Below are positions 8,583-17,417 of a stretch of DNA of 64,000 bases, piece by piece. A program made the position numbers and the translations under genes. Source of the DNA: RHLJ01 sp963974345 (GTDB taxonomy: Bacteria; Bacteroidota; Rhodothermia; Balneolales; Balneolaceae); contig CAXBBW010000018.1 in assembly GCA_963974345.1 (NCBI GenBank), forward strand, positions 1-64,000, given 5' to 3'. Below the pieces are notes generated by a model, which worked only from the letters and a program-made list of their open reading frames with translations, was not told where the DNA came from and made no database searches. Positions within the stretch are counted from its first letter, which is position 1. Each line of letters opens with the position of its first letter.

Positions 8583-10034
8583 TTAGTTTTGATTAAGTAA
8601 AGTATTCAGTTCTGTTTCGGTAATAATTCTTGATGTAGAATCAGTAAGATTTAGAAGTACAGCAATTTTCTCCGTCTCTTGATTCTGGTTGACCGTAAAT
8701 ACCCGATATTGATAGCTTTTTCCATCTTTTATCCAAATTAAGGGTTCTTCTGATTTTGCATAAAACCATTTGTTTGAAAGGGTAAATTGTTCTACTTCAA
8801 GTACCGTAAAGTCAGCTTCAATTGTAGATTCAGCACCAGAATTTTTATTTACGTTGTTTTCGCTGTTTATTCCATCATATCCGTAACCATGAAGGGAATT
8901 GTACATTTTGGTTTCTGCCACATTATTCCCATTGAGCCAACTTGCTAATAAACCGGCCATAATTGCATAATCATCGTTTTGGGTGGCTTCATATAATCTA
9001 ATCATTCCTACTGAAGCTGCTCGGGTTGCATAGGCTATTTGTTCAAAATCTCTTTTGTTTGATGGATTTTGAAGATCGAAAGAATGAAACCAACCATTTA
9101 CAAGTAGCATTGGGAAAAAGTTCTCGGCTTCAATTACTGCACTTTCTAGTTTTCCTGCTTCTGCTAATGCCATTGTTTGAGAATTTCCCCAGCCATGCCA
9201 ACCACCTTCCCAGGAAAGATGTGCACCATATGGAGCATTTGTAAGATCACCATATTGAAGCATTGCTATACCTTCACTAAACTTATTAATTGCATCGTCA
9301 TATTTCCCGTTTGATGAAACTTTAGATGCGGCAACCAATCCCAATAGTAATTCACTTGTAGCATCAGAGCCTGTTTCTCCTATCAACCATGTTGGCATTT
9401 CGAATCCATTTACTATTTTTGTTTTCGGGTATGCTTCAAGTACTTCATTTATGTGAGGAAGTATTTTATCAACCGAAAGAAGACTCATATTTGCAAAAGA
9501 AGAATCATATTCTGCAAGAACTCTTGCACCGGTTCCTAATGCCCACACTGCTCTTCCTGCCCACCAATTTACTTCATTCGCCACACTATTTTTATGCGTT
9601 GTGTTTTTCCTGAGTGAATTATCCCAAACAAAATTGTGAAATAAGCCATCTTCTGTTTGCATATACATTACAAACCGTAATAATTCTTTCGCTTTTTCCG
9701 CTGATTCTTCGTTTCCGGTGAGTTCAAAATGCCGTAAGTAAACTACTGCTGCCCTTGCCGCATCATCAACACAGGCTTCTCCTTCGTCGTCATCTCCAAC
9801 CCAGTTATAGTCGGGGGCATCTGCATATATGTGTATAATTCGAAGATCCTCACCTCCATAACTAACTACTTCGCTTAGATAATCAAGATGACTAAGATTT
9901 AATATGGAAGAAGCAGGGTCCTCCTTTCCTCCGCTTTCTTTACAACTCGCTAATATCATTAGGCAAAGGATCATAGAAACATAAAGTGTTCTTTTTTTGT
10001 ATGGATGGATATTCATTGTAGAGTTTCTGTTCAT
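8583..10034 (-). CDS. Lipoprotein with six-hairpin (alpha/alpha)6-like fold
   Basis: A 483-residue lipoprotein: hydrophobic signal then LASC with Cys31. The body shows repeated helical pairs typical of six-hairpin glycosidases: DDDEGEACVDDAARAAVVYL, TEDGLFHNFVWD, NEVNWWAGRAVWALG, EMPTWLIGETGSDATSELLLG, WEGGWHGWGNSQTMAL and a YEATQNDDYAIMAGLLASWL segment. Acidic clusters (GDDDEGEACVDD) could line an active site. I do not recognise the GH family. The start overlaps the stop of the permease gene by one base, so it is translated from the same transcript. Probable role: periplasmic or surface trimming of the oligosaccharide the ABC system takes up (inference). Confidence 0.7.
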   Translation of the reverse strand: MNRNSTMNIHPYKKRTLYVSMILCLMILASCKESGGKEDPASSILNLSHLDYLSEVVSYGGEDLRIIHIYADAPDYNWVGDDDEGEACVDDAARAAVVYLRHFELTGNEESAEKAKELLRFVMYMQTEDGLFHNFVWDNSLRKNTTHKNSVANEVNWWAGRAVWALGTGARVLAEYDSSFANMSLLSVDKILPHINEVLEAYPKTKIVNGFEMPTWLIGETGSDATSELLLGLVAASKVSSNGKYDDAINKFSEGIAMLQYGDLTNAPYGAHLSWEGGWHGWGNSQTMALAEAGKLESAVIEAENFFPMLLVNGWFHSFDLQNPSNKRDFEQIAYATRAASVGMIRLYEATQNDDYAIMAGLLASWLNGNNVAETKMYNSLHGYGYDGINSENNVNKNSGAESTIEADFTVLEVEQFTLSNKWFYAKSEEPLIWIKDGKSYQYRVFTVNQNQETEKIAVLLNLTDSTSRIITETELNTLLNQN

Positions 10035-10843
10035 TAACTTTTTAGACCTGAAGAGGCCATACTTTTGATAAAATGTTTCTGGAAAATTAAATAAGCGATG
10101 ATTACCGGAAGCGCCAATAAGAAAGCAGATGCTAACTGCGCCCCAATACTTGAATCTGACCCGCCACCTACGGCAAATAGTGCAACCATCTGGGGCATAG
10201 TCATTAAGCTTTGTTCACGAATCACAATAAGTGGCCAAAGCACCTCGTTCCAATTAGCTACAAAGGTCAGGATGGCAACAGTAACCACTACGGGTTTTGA
10301 AAGTGGTAAAATGATTCGGAATAATATCCCAAGTTCACTGCAACCATCTAATCTGGCAGCATCAACTAAATCCTGAGGTATAGTCAAAAAACTTTGGCGA
10401 AAAAGAAGAATAGAAAAAGCAGTGACCATAGTCGGAACAATTAGACCTGCAAGATGATCTGTTAACCCAAATTTTACAATCAAAATGTAGGTTGGAATTA
10501 GTGTAATTTGAAACGGAATCATCATTGTAAGCAGACTCAAAGAAAACATAAAGTCTCTTCCCTTCCATTTGAGTCTTGAAAATGCATATCCTGTTATTGA
10601 GCCAAACAGAGTAACTGATATTGTAACCAGACTTGTCACAATCAAACTGTTTAAAAATCCCTTTGCAATCGGGATGCGATCAAAAACGAGTATATAATTT
10701 TGCCATGTCCATATTTCAGGTAATAGTTCAATATTTCCTATTTCACCATCAGGCTTAAAAGTGCTGAAAAACATCCATATAAAGGGATAAGCAAAAACAA
10801 TAGCACCGATAATAAGAGCTGAATATAGTAGCGTTTTTTTCAT
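10034..10843 (-). CDS. ABC sugar importer permease, MalG type
   Basis: Inner-membrane permease of a carbohydrate-uptake-1 ABC importer, with six hydrophobic segments and the cytoplasmic EAA-type loop LVDAARLDGCSELGILFRI that docks the ATPase. I place the start at the ATG at 10843, eight residues inside the longest frame, because GGAGGTG lies just upstream of it and the protein then begins MKKTLLYSAL, as family members do. It overlaps the end of the MalF-type gene. It partners with the genes at 10845-11714 (permease) and 11715-13040 (binding protein), and probably with the ATPase encoded on the other strand at 24107-25222. Confidence 0.92.
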   Translation of the reverse strand: MKKTLLYSALIIGAIVFAYPFIWMFFSTFKPDGEIGNIELLPEIWTWQNYILVFDRIPIAKGFLNSLIVTSLVTISVTLFGSITGYAFSRLKWKGRDFMFSLSLLTMMIPFQITLIPTYILIVKFGLTDHLAGLIVPTMVTAFSILLFRQSFLTIPQDLVDAARLDGCSELGILFRIILPLSKPVVVTVAILTFVANWNEVLWPLIVIREQSLMTMPQMVALFAVGGGSDSSIGAQLASAFLLALPVIIAYLIFQKHFIKSMASSGLKS

Positions 10844-10844
10844 T

Positions 10845-11714
10845 TTAGTACACCTCCGTTTCAACAAATTTCCGTTGAATTTTCACTACTGTAAAGATGA
10901 TTACCGCAAAAAATAGTCCCATTGTTGAAGCATAGCCCATGTGACCGAAATTAAATGCCTGATTATAGATATAAAGTACTGCCGATAATGTGGAATTCAT
11001 TGGACCACCACCGGTCATTACATAAGGTTCTATAAATAGTGAAAATCCTCCAATAACGGATAAAACAATTACGGTAACAATAGTTGGGTTCAACATTGGT
11101 AAAGTGATATAGAAAAAGCGTTGAGTGGTACTGGCACCTTCCAACTCTGCTGCTTCATACAATTCAGCGGGAATACTTTGTAAACCTCCCATAAACAAAA
11201 TCACATATAAACCCACATTTTTCCAAGTAGCCATAAAAGCGATGGAAGGCATTGCCCAATTTTCTGAAACCAACCAGGGAATTTGCCCCATCCCGAATTT
11301 GTGAAGAAGTTGATTTAATAATCCAGTATCGTAATTGAATAGTTGCTGAAATAAAATGGTAACAACAACTCCTGATACTACAACCGGTAAAAAATAAAGG
11401 GTTCTAAAGAAGCCTCTAGCTATGATTTTCTGGTTTAATAAATTGGCAAAGAACAGAGCCAAAATGATCTGAAGTGGAATATGCAGGACTAAAAAGATGC
11501 CTGTGTTAATAATTGACTGTAAAAAAACTTCATCAGAAAAGACCCTAATAAAGTTTTTGAATCCAACAAATTCCATTGGAGTAACTACATCCCATCGATG
11601 AAAAACCAGAATCAATGAAAACACAACTGGATATACAAAAAACAAAGAGAGATGAGCCATATAAGGCATACTCAACAAAAAGCCGGGTTTTATCATTTTA
11701 GAGAGTTTCTTCAT
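10845..11714 (-). CDS. ABC sugar importer permease, MalF type
   Basis: Second integral-membrane subunit of the sugar ABC importer, 289 residues, with six predicted membrane helices (the first at about 14-34, PYMAHLSLFFVYPVVFSLIL). The EAA loop LYEAAELEGASTTQRFFYITLP is near residue 190. It is MalF/UgpA-like without the long periplasmic insert of E. coli MalF. Directly adjacent to the binding-protein gene (0-base gap) and overlapping the MalG-type permease, so co-translation is likely. Confidence 0.92.
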   Translation of the reverse strand: MKKLSKMIKPGFLLSMPYMAHLSLFFVYPVVFSLILVFHRWDVVTPMEFVGFKNFIRVFSDEVFLQSIINTGIFLVLHIPLQIILALFFANLLNQKIIARGFFRTLYFLPVVVSGVVVTILFQQLFNYDTGLLNQLLHKFGMGQIPWLVSENWAMPSIAFMATWKNVGLYVILFMGGLQSIPAELYEAAELEGASTTQRFFYITLPMLNPTIVTVIVLSVIGGFSLFIEPYVMTGGGPMNSTLSAVLYIYNQAFNFGHMGYASTMGLFFAVIIFTVVKIQRKFVETEVY

Positions 11715-13040
11715 CTATTTATTCCACTCCCTCAAAATCTGAATGGCTTCAATCATTTCGAGTGTAGCCTCTTCCGGTGTCATTTTTCCATAAACAGAAG
11801 CTATTTCATAATACCGAGCAACAGAATCCAGGATTTCTTTAAAGTCACGAACGCTATCAACTCCTCTTGTAAAAGCTGCCTGTTCGGCAAAGCGCGCTAA
11901 ACTCGGGTTTAGCTTAAAAAAATCTTTAAAGTCAGGATCGGTAAGTAATTCTTTTCTTATGGGTATCTGACTTGCAAACTCAAGAAGGCGATAATCTGCT
12001 TCTTTGCTGATTAGGAACTTTACAAAATCCCAGCTTTCCTGTGGGTATTTTGTATTTGAAAAAATGGCAATATTCTTGTGATCACCATAGGTATATGCTT
12101 CCCCTTCATAATCATCAGGAACCGGTAGAGGAGCGTAATCATATTCAAGAGATTCTGGTGCATTTTTCTCGAGAAAAGAAATATTCCAGGGCCCTGTAAA
12201 TTCAACAGCAATTTTACTGTAGAGGAAAGCATTTCCTTGTAATGTAGATTGCGGGAAATAACCACCCTCATAAATCTCTTGGTAGAATTTAAATACTTTT
12301 TTTGATGCTTCTTCATCAATAGCCAATTCGCCTTTATCGAAAAATGTTTTACCGCCCGAAGCATTGATATAACTAGTGTAATAATCGTAATATCTTTGCC
12401 ACCAAATCGGTCGGATATCTCTAAACCCCATCCATTGATCTACTCTTCCATCACCGTCAATATCTTTGGTAATTTTTGATGCGGCATCTAAAAACTCTGA
12501 ATAAGTTCGTGGAAACTCATTAACTCCTGCATCTCTGAACATTTTGGCATTGTATTGTACCATAATAGGATTTGTTTTCCATGGTACCTGATAAGTATGC
12601 CCATCTTTAGCTTTCACACTTTCTAGAATATCTTCAGGAACCCGCTCGCCCATTACTTGATAGTAATCCTCAAAAGTATCGAGTGCTAACAAGCCTTTAG
12701 CTCGAATGAAATCGTTGGTAATCCCAGGCCAGATATTTGAACAAATATCCGGTGTAGTTCCGGCAACCATCGCGGATAGCAAAACTTCTTCGCTCGACTG
12801 TCCTGCTGGTAATGCCTGTAGTTTAACCTGAACTACATGTCCTTTTGCATTCCATTCATCAACTAATTCCTTTGCTAAAGCAAATTCCTGAGGATTAGGA
12901 GATGACCAGTAAGTAATAGTTTTATTTCCATTCTCAGATTCCACGGTACTTTCATTGGAGTTATCGCAACTAACACTGAATACAAGAAATAAACCTATCA
13001 GCCAGCTTGCTAGTACAGCAAAATCTTTATATTGAAGCAT
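11715..13040 (-). CDS. Sugar ABC importer solute-binding lipoprotein (family 1)
   Basis: Extracellular solute-binding protein, family 1 (MalE-like), anchored by a lipobox ending in Cys (FSVSC). Typical elements are TITYWSSPNPQEF near the N-terminus, MVAGTTPDICSNIWPG, GHTYQVPWKTNPIMVQYNAKMFRDAG, DGDGRVDQWMGF and VEFTGPWNISFL. The longest frame starts at a TTG directly after the PorV-like gene's stop (13064). I prefer the ATG at 13040 because the signal sequence is then compact. It captures oligosaccharides in the periplasm and hands them to the MalF/MalG-type permeases just downstream. Its genetic link to the TonB receptor indicates a two-membrane uptake route. Confidence 0.9.
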   Translation of the reverse strand: MLQYKDFAVLASWLIGLFLVFSVSCDNSNESTVESENGNKTITYWSSPNPQEFALAKELVDEWNAKGHVVQVKLQALPAGQSSEEVLLSAMVAGTTPDICSNIWPGITNDFIRAKGLLALDTFEDYYQVMGERVPEDILESVKAKDGHTYQVPWKTNPIMVQYNAKMFRDAGVNEFPRTYSEFLDAASKITKDIDGDGRVDQWMGFRDIRPIWWQRYYDYYTSYINASGGKTFFDKGELAIDEEASKKVFKFYQEIYEGGYFPQSTLQGNAFLYSKIAVEFTGPWNISFLEKNAPESLEYDYAPLPVPDDYEGEAYTYGDHKNIAIFSNTKYPQESWDFVKFLISKEADYRLLEFASQIPIRKELLTDPDFKDFFKLNPSLARFAEQAAFTRGVDSVRDFKEILDSVARYYEIASVYGKMTPEEATLEMIEAIQILREWNK

Positions 13041-13064
13041 TCTATGTACTGTATTAATACGCAA

Positions 13065-14111
13065 TCAAAATCCCATTTCAAGTGTAAGACTATGGATGTT
13101 ACCCAATCTGCCCATGGTTTTATAGCCATAGCTGAGTTTAGCAAGTAATCCGGTAGACAATTTTTGATGAACTCCGAATCCGGTGTTAAAACCTGATTCT
13201 ACTTCTTTAAGAAACAAAGTTTCATAGCCTCCTCTCAAAAACACTCGCTGTTGAAATCCATATTCTCCACCAACATTTACGCTTTCGTAATTCGAACTTG
13301 GATGAAGAGCATCTATCGCAATCAATACATTATGCATTGGAGTTTTAACGGGCTCGAAGGCAATCCCAAATTGAAAATTTAGAGGAAGACTCCATGAATC
13401 CGTTTCAAAATTAACGGGAATACGATCGTTGTTTCCTTCACTAATCGGATCGGGATCAACAAAGGTTCTTAAATCTCTCCCCTTCATTTTCATATCGCTA
13501 CCGAAGTTGTAAATCGTAGCACCAATCACCATTCCGCCAAGAAAATCCGTTTTGTATTTAGTACCTAGATCAATGGCAATGGCATTAGCTTTGGTATGCC
13601 AGATTCTTTGTTGGATGAACTTTAAGGTTCCACCAACACTAAATCGGTCGCCTACATTTGAAGCATAAGTAATCCCAAAAGATATATCAGCGGCATCAAA
13701 GGTTTCTCCGTTTCCATCCTGGAATTCTTCGGTTCGAACCAGCATTTCAGGAACACTAAGCATTGTAAGTGCGAAACCTACATTTCCAATTTTTTCAAAA
13801 TTGAATACGGCGCCAATGTAATTGAAATCTAAACCGGTAACCCATTCACTATGTGTAGTAATGATTTCATTCTTTGCCACAGAAGCAATTCCTGCCGGGT
13901 TCCAGTAAAGTGCTGAGGCATCATCAGAAACTGCAACAAATGCACCTCCCATTCCTGTTGCTCTACTACCAACTCCTATTTGAAGGAATTCTGCAGCGGT
14001 AGTTCCAACTTTAGAAACCTTTTGTGCATGAAGCTGGATAGGTATAAACCCAAAGAATAGTACAGACAGAAAAATGAGATTCTTAATAGATATTTTCATG
14101 ACTTTTCTCAT
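13065..14111 (-). CDS. PorV/PorQ-family outer-membrane beta-barrel protein
   Basis: A 348-residue outer-membrane protein with signal peptide (ends LHAQ) and the PorV/PorQ hallmarks: AAEFLQIGVGSRATGMGGAF at the mature N-terminus, VSDDASALYWNPAGIA, and a string of amphipathic strands ending in LEMGF. PorV is the T9SS protein that receives cargo at the outer membrane; PorQ/UPF0164 relatives of unknown role are common in this clade. The gene overlaps the upstream giant T9SS protein by 4 bases (ATGA), so the two are probably functional partners. Whether it transfers T9SS cargo or forms a channel for glycans is open. Confidence 0.88.
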   Translation of the reverse strand: MRKVMKISIKNLIFLSVLFFGFIPIQLHAQKVSKVGTTAAEFLQIGVGSRATGMGGAFVAVSDDASALYWNPAGIASVAKNEIITTHSEWVTGLDFNYIGAVFNFEKIGNVGFALTMLSVPEMLVRTEEFQDGNGETFDAADISFGITYASNVGDRFSVGGTLKFIQQRIWHTKANAIAIDLGTKYKTDFLGGMVIGATIYNFGSDMKMKGRDLRTFVDPDPISEGNNDRIPVNFETDSWSLPLNFQFGIAFEPVKTPMHNVLIAIDALHPSSNYESVNVGGEYGFQQRVFLRGGYETLFLKEVESGFNTGFGVHQKLSTGLLAKLSYGYKTMGRLGNIHSLTLEMGF

Positions 14112-17100
14112 TTTATCACCGCAAATCTTCCGGTTGTTTCACCAATACCTTCAGCCTCAATGTGATACATATAAACTCCAAAAGAGAGATTCATTCCGTC
14201 TTTAGTAACCAAATCCCATGCTTCCTGACCGTCCTCAATAGAAGAATCATGATAGAGTGTTTGTACTAACTGTCCCGTGATCGTATAGATTCTGATAGTA
14301 CATTTTGCAGGTAGTTTCATGAAATAAATGCGTCGTTCTCCCCTACCTGCCCGATACGTGTTTGCAGGTTCGAAATCGCTGGAAGCTACATATGGATTAG
14401 GTACTACAAAGACGTCTTTAAGACTTTCTTTTGCAAAATTTTTGTCCAATGCTCCCCCATTCATACTGAAGCGATATTGATCTGAATTTTGAAACGGTTT
14501 CGTAGTTTCGAAAACAAATGATGAACCGGGCTGGGGTTCTTCTCTGGTTAAATCAGGTTGAAGAACAGGATCTGGTGGAATTAAACGAATCGACCAACTC
14601 GCTCTCCAATTACCTCCAGCGAACTGAGGCTCCAATCCAGGTTCCGTTCCCATAATAATTACAATAAGCTCTCCATAATCGTATTGTCCATTACTTAATC
14701 CGTCTACATCTTCAATGATTGAAAAGCGTTCTTTTTGACCTGTAATCGTATTTTCAATATAGAATTTAGTAGGAATTTCACGCATCCCGAAAGCAACTCT
14801 CATTGAAGTATCAGATACATTTTCGGTAAAGTGAATTTCAAAATTAGCAGGATATCTGATAAATCTTGAAACAAACAAACTGTTATTTGAAGCCGGCTCT
14901 ACCAGTGGAGTAAAGTTTCCACCATCACCTTCAAATCCAACACTACTATCAATAATTGTAATCTCAGAAGGGCCTTCAATATCAATCGAGAAACCATCAG
15001 CCAATGGGGTTTGAATAGTCCCTTCTTCTAGCGGACCTTCAAAAAAAGGCTCGCTGTCTCCCGTGCTTTGCAGTGTAGCAATCGGGTTTATATTGGTTTG
15101 CCAAGTAGAGTCGTTCTGAAAACTAAGAACATATTCTTTCCCTTCAACCACCGTACCTGTTGAAAGGATATTAATTGAAATATTCCCAGTACCAATAATT
15201 TCTGATTCATCAAGATCGATATCAGGTGGAATATAACCAGCAGATGGAGCCCTTGGGACAACTACCGCAGTATTAACGTCTACATTGATATTCCCTGCTA
15301 CATCATTTTTGATAATGGACGAGGTTGTGCTTGGCGAAATCCCTCTTATTTTTCCATCTTCACCAACCACATAACCACCTTCAGAATCACGTTCCACATA
15401 ACCCCGATCGTAAGGAACCAATGCATAATAGTACGTTTTCCCGTTGATTACATCCCGATCGATGTAGCTGTGTTTAAGTCCTGAATCATTACCCAGATTA
15501 AACTGAACTCCATTTACTGCTACAGGATGAAGTCCTCTTAATCCGTTTTTCAAGTCAAATTGAGCTAATGGTTTTTGATAAATCGTACTTCCATAAGCAT
15601 CGGTGATCAACAGATTTTCTTCAAAATTTGGTTCAGTTGAACGATAAATGAGATAACCTTCAAAATCGTATTCACCTAAAAACGGGTCGAACGAACTTTC
15701 TGCTTTATCATCCCAAAACAGAGTTACCATTTCGTCTCCTGCAACAGCAGTCAGGTTCGATTTATTTGGAGGACGAGCAAACTGGTAGTCAGCATTATAA
15801 ATCTGCTGAACTATTTCTTTTTTTCGGGCAAGTGAAGAATTTGAAATATCTCTTGGATCGTTAAAATCTTTTTCCGCAAAAACCAAAGCCATTGAAAAAC
15901 GTTCGGTTTGACCTGCTTTTAAAGGAAAAGCTCCAGACGAAAAGAACATCCCCAGATTTCTACCACCTTCAAGAACAATATCATCTAAAGGAGGAAGTGC
16001 TTCTGAAAAAAGCTCGAAATTCTGTTCATCATCAATCAACTCATATTGATGCACATCAAAAACTTGAAACCCTGTTAATCCAATTTGGTCCGATTCATCT
16101 TTATCTAGACCATCAAAATTTGGCTCGCCTTCATCAGGTCTACCGTTTCCTTCACCTTCATCAATTCCAGGATAATTCGCTTGATTGGGACCTAATCCAT
16201 CCATTCCCACATCATTATTAAGTGGCTCACCAGAATCCCAAATTCCGTTTTCATTGATATCTGAGTAGCTCAACCAATCCATATCCTCATCTCCAGTCCA
16301 CCAATATCCAGATTGATAAGCTGGCATTTGTTCCAAGGGTAAATAGAACGTCTCAAATTTAGATATATCATAGTTAGCTAGTACGTAACTCGTAATATTA
16401 TCTTGACCTTCTATAAGTTGCCCTGCTCCACTTTCTCTACGCTCATTAGTAATCCCGTCAGAATCATTGTCTTTATTATCTGTAGAGTTCCCTGGTGATT
16501 CTAAGAATGAATAACCTGCAGTTCCTACTGGTCCCCATAAACCAGGAGAACCAATTCCATCATGATCCCACGCAAATGCGATATCTAAGTCTACATCATA
16601 GGCACCTTCATCATCACCTGAATCATCTGTTCCTCCTATTCCCCAATCAATGTATTGAGAGAAGTAGACTTCGTCGTAATCAACATCACACTCGTTAGTA
16701 ATTTCATACAACCAAAAAATTACATCTTGTGCCAAAGGGTGATTCCATTGAAATCCACGGGCTTTAACTTCGATCCCTAAACCGCCCCGTGTTTCATCTC
16801 CCGTACATGGATAAAAATTATGTGGGGCTTTTGTCCATTCTTTATCTTCGGCATCATCATAAACGAAATAGGTTTCCAAATCGGCATTAAGCACTCCTTT
16901 TCCAAACCATCCATTCCATTGTCCAGCCCAATCTACAGAACGATCTGGCCAAACTTGAGGCCATGTTCTGTTATCATCACTTCTTGCTGGAGAATCTTGC
17001 AATGGATTAGAAAAACCGTAAAGAGGAGCAAATCCCCAAGGCACTTTTGTAATTGGATCCAGATCAATAAACTCTCTGTAATTTGTAGACATTGGAGTAA

Positions 17101-17407
17101 TAGTATTTCCGAAAGCATCTTTGGTTTTTGCAGATACTATGAAAGCCACTCCATCCACATAAGAATGCCCACTTCCTTTAGGCCATTCTCCAGAAGGTTG
17201 ATCTGGGTGACGAGCAATTTCTCCATGATTGGAAAACAATGTTCTTACTCTGTTTCCATCCATTACACCCCATTGAGTCCACTTATTACTACCATGATCA
17301 ATGTTTTCCTGAGCATTTACAGGTATAACCAATCCGGTTAAAACCAGGGCTAAGACGATAAGTAACCACTGCATTTTCGTATTCAATATGTTCTCTTGTT
17401 TAATCAC
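14108..17407 (-). CDS. Giant secreted protein with T9SS C-terminal domain
   Basis: A 1,099-residue exported protein. A signal peptide (ends VNAQ) is followed by a long region rich in Asp, Gly and Trp. Around residues 380-450 are acidic, Ca-binding-like motifs (SDINENGIWDSGEP, DEGEGNGRPDEGEPNFDGLD). A fibronectin III-like stretch follows at about 545-660 (NKSNLTAVAGDEMVTLFWD, GYLIYRSTEPNF, YYYALVPYDRGY). The end is a type A sorting domain (VVPNPYVASSDFEP, IRIYTITGQLVQTL, GVYMYHIEAEG, GRFAVIK). No enzyme motif is visible. It sits between the TonB receptor and the PorV-like gene and overlaps the latter. A surface glycan-binding role replacing SusD is a hypothesis. Confidence 0.8.
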   Translation of the reverse strand: MIKQENILNTKMQWLLIVLALVLTGLVIPVNAQENIDHGSNKWTQWGVMDGNRVRTLFSNHGEIARHPDQPSGEWPKGSGHSYVDGVAFIVSAKTKDAFGNTITPMSTNYREFIDLDPITKVPWGFAPLYGFSNPLQDSPARSDDNRTWPQVWPDRSVDWAGQWNGWFGKGVLNADLETYFVYDDAEDKEWTKAPHNFYPCTGDETRGGLGIEVKARGFQWNHPLAQDVIFWLYEITNECDVDYDEVYFSQYIDWGIGGTDDSGDDEGAYDVDLDIAFAWDHDGIGSPGLWGPVGTAGYSFLESPGNSTDNKDNDSDGITNERRESGAGQLIEGQDNITSYVLANYDISKFETFYLPLEQMPAYQSGYWWTGDEDMDWLSYSDINENGIWDSGEPLNNDVGMDGLGPNQANYPGIDEGEGNGRPDEGEPNFDGLDKDESDQIGLTGFQVFDVHQYELIDDEQNFELFSEALPPLDDIVLEGGRNLGMFFSSGAFPLKAGQTERFSMALVFAEKDFNDPRDISNSSLARKKEIVQQIYNADYQFARPPNKSNLTAVAGDEMVTLFWDDKAESSFDPFLGEYDFEGYLIYRSTEPNFEENLLITDAYGSTIYQKPLAQFDLKNGLRGLHPVAVNGVQFNLGNDSGLKHSYIDRDVINGKTYYYALVPYDRGYVERDSEGGYVVGEDGKIRGISPSTTSSIIKNDVAGNINVDVNTAVVVPRAPSAGYIPPDIDLDESEIIGTGNISINILSTGTVVEGKEYVLSFQNDSTWQTNINPIATLQSTGDSEPFFEGPLEEGTIQTPLADGFSIDIEGPSEITIIDSSVGFEGDGGNFTPLVEPASNNSLFVSRFIRYPANFEIHFTENVSDTSMRVAFGMREIPTKFYIENTITGQKERFSIIEDVDGLSNGQYDYGELIVIIMGTEPGLEPQFAGGNWRASWSIRLIPPDPVLQPDLTREEPQPGSSFVFETTKPFQNSDQYRFSMNGGALDKNFAKESLKDVFVVPNPYVASSDFEPANTYRAGRGERRIYFMKLPAKCTIRIYTITGQLVQTLYHDSSIEDGQEAWDLVTKDGMNLSFGVYMYHIEAEGIGETTGRFAVIK

Positions 17408-17417
17408 TATTTATCCT

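Noticed and set aside
16820..17341. 173-aa plus-strand frame opposite the giant T9SS gene
   Set aside because: Antisense to a well-supported gene, with no recognisable domain.
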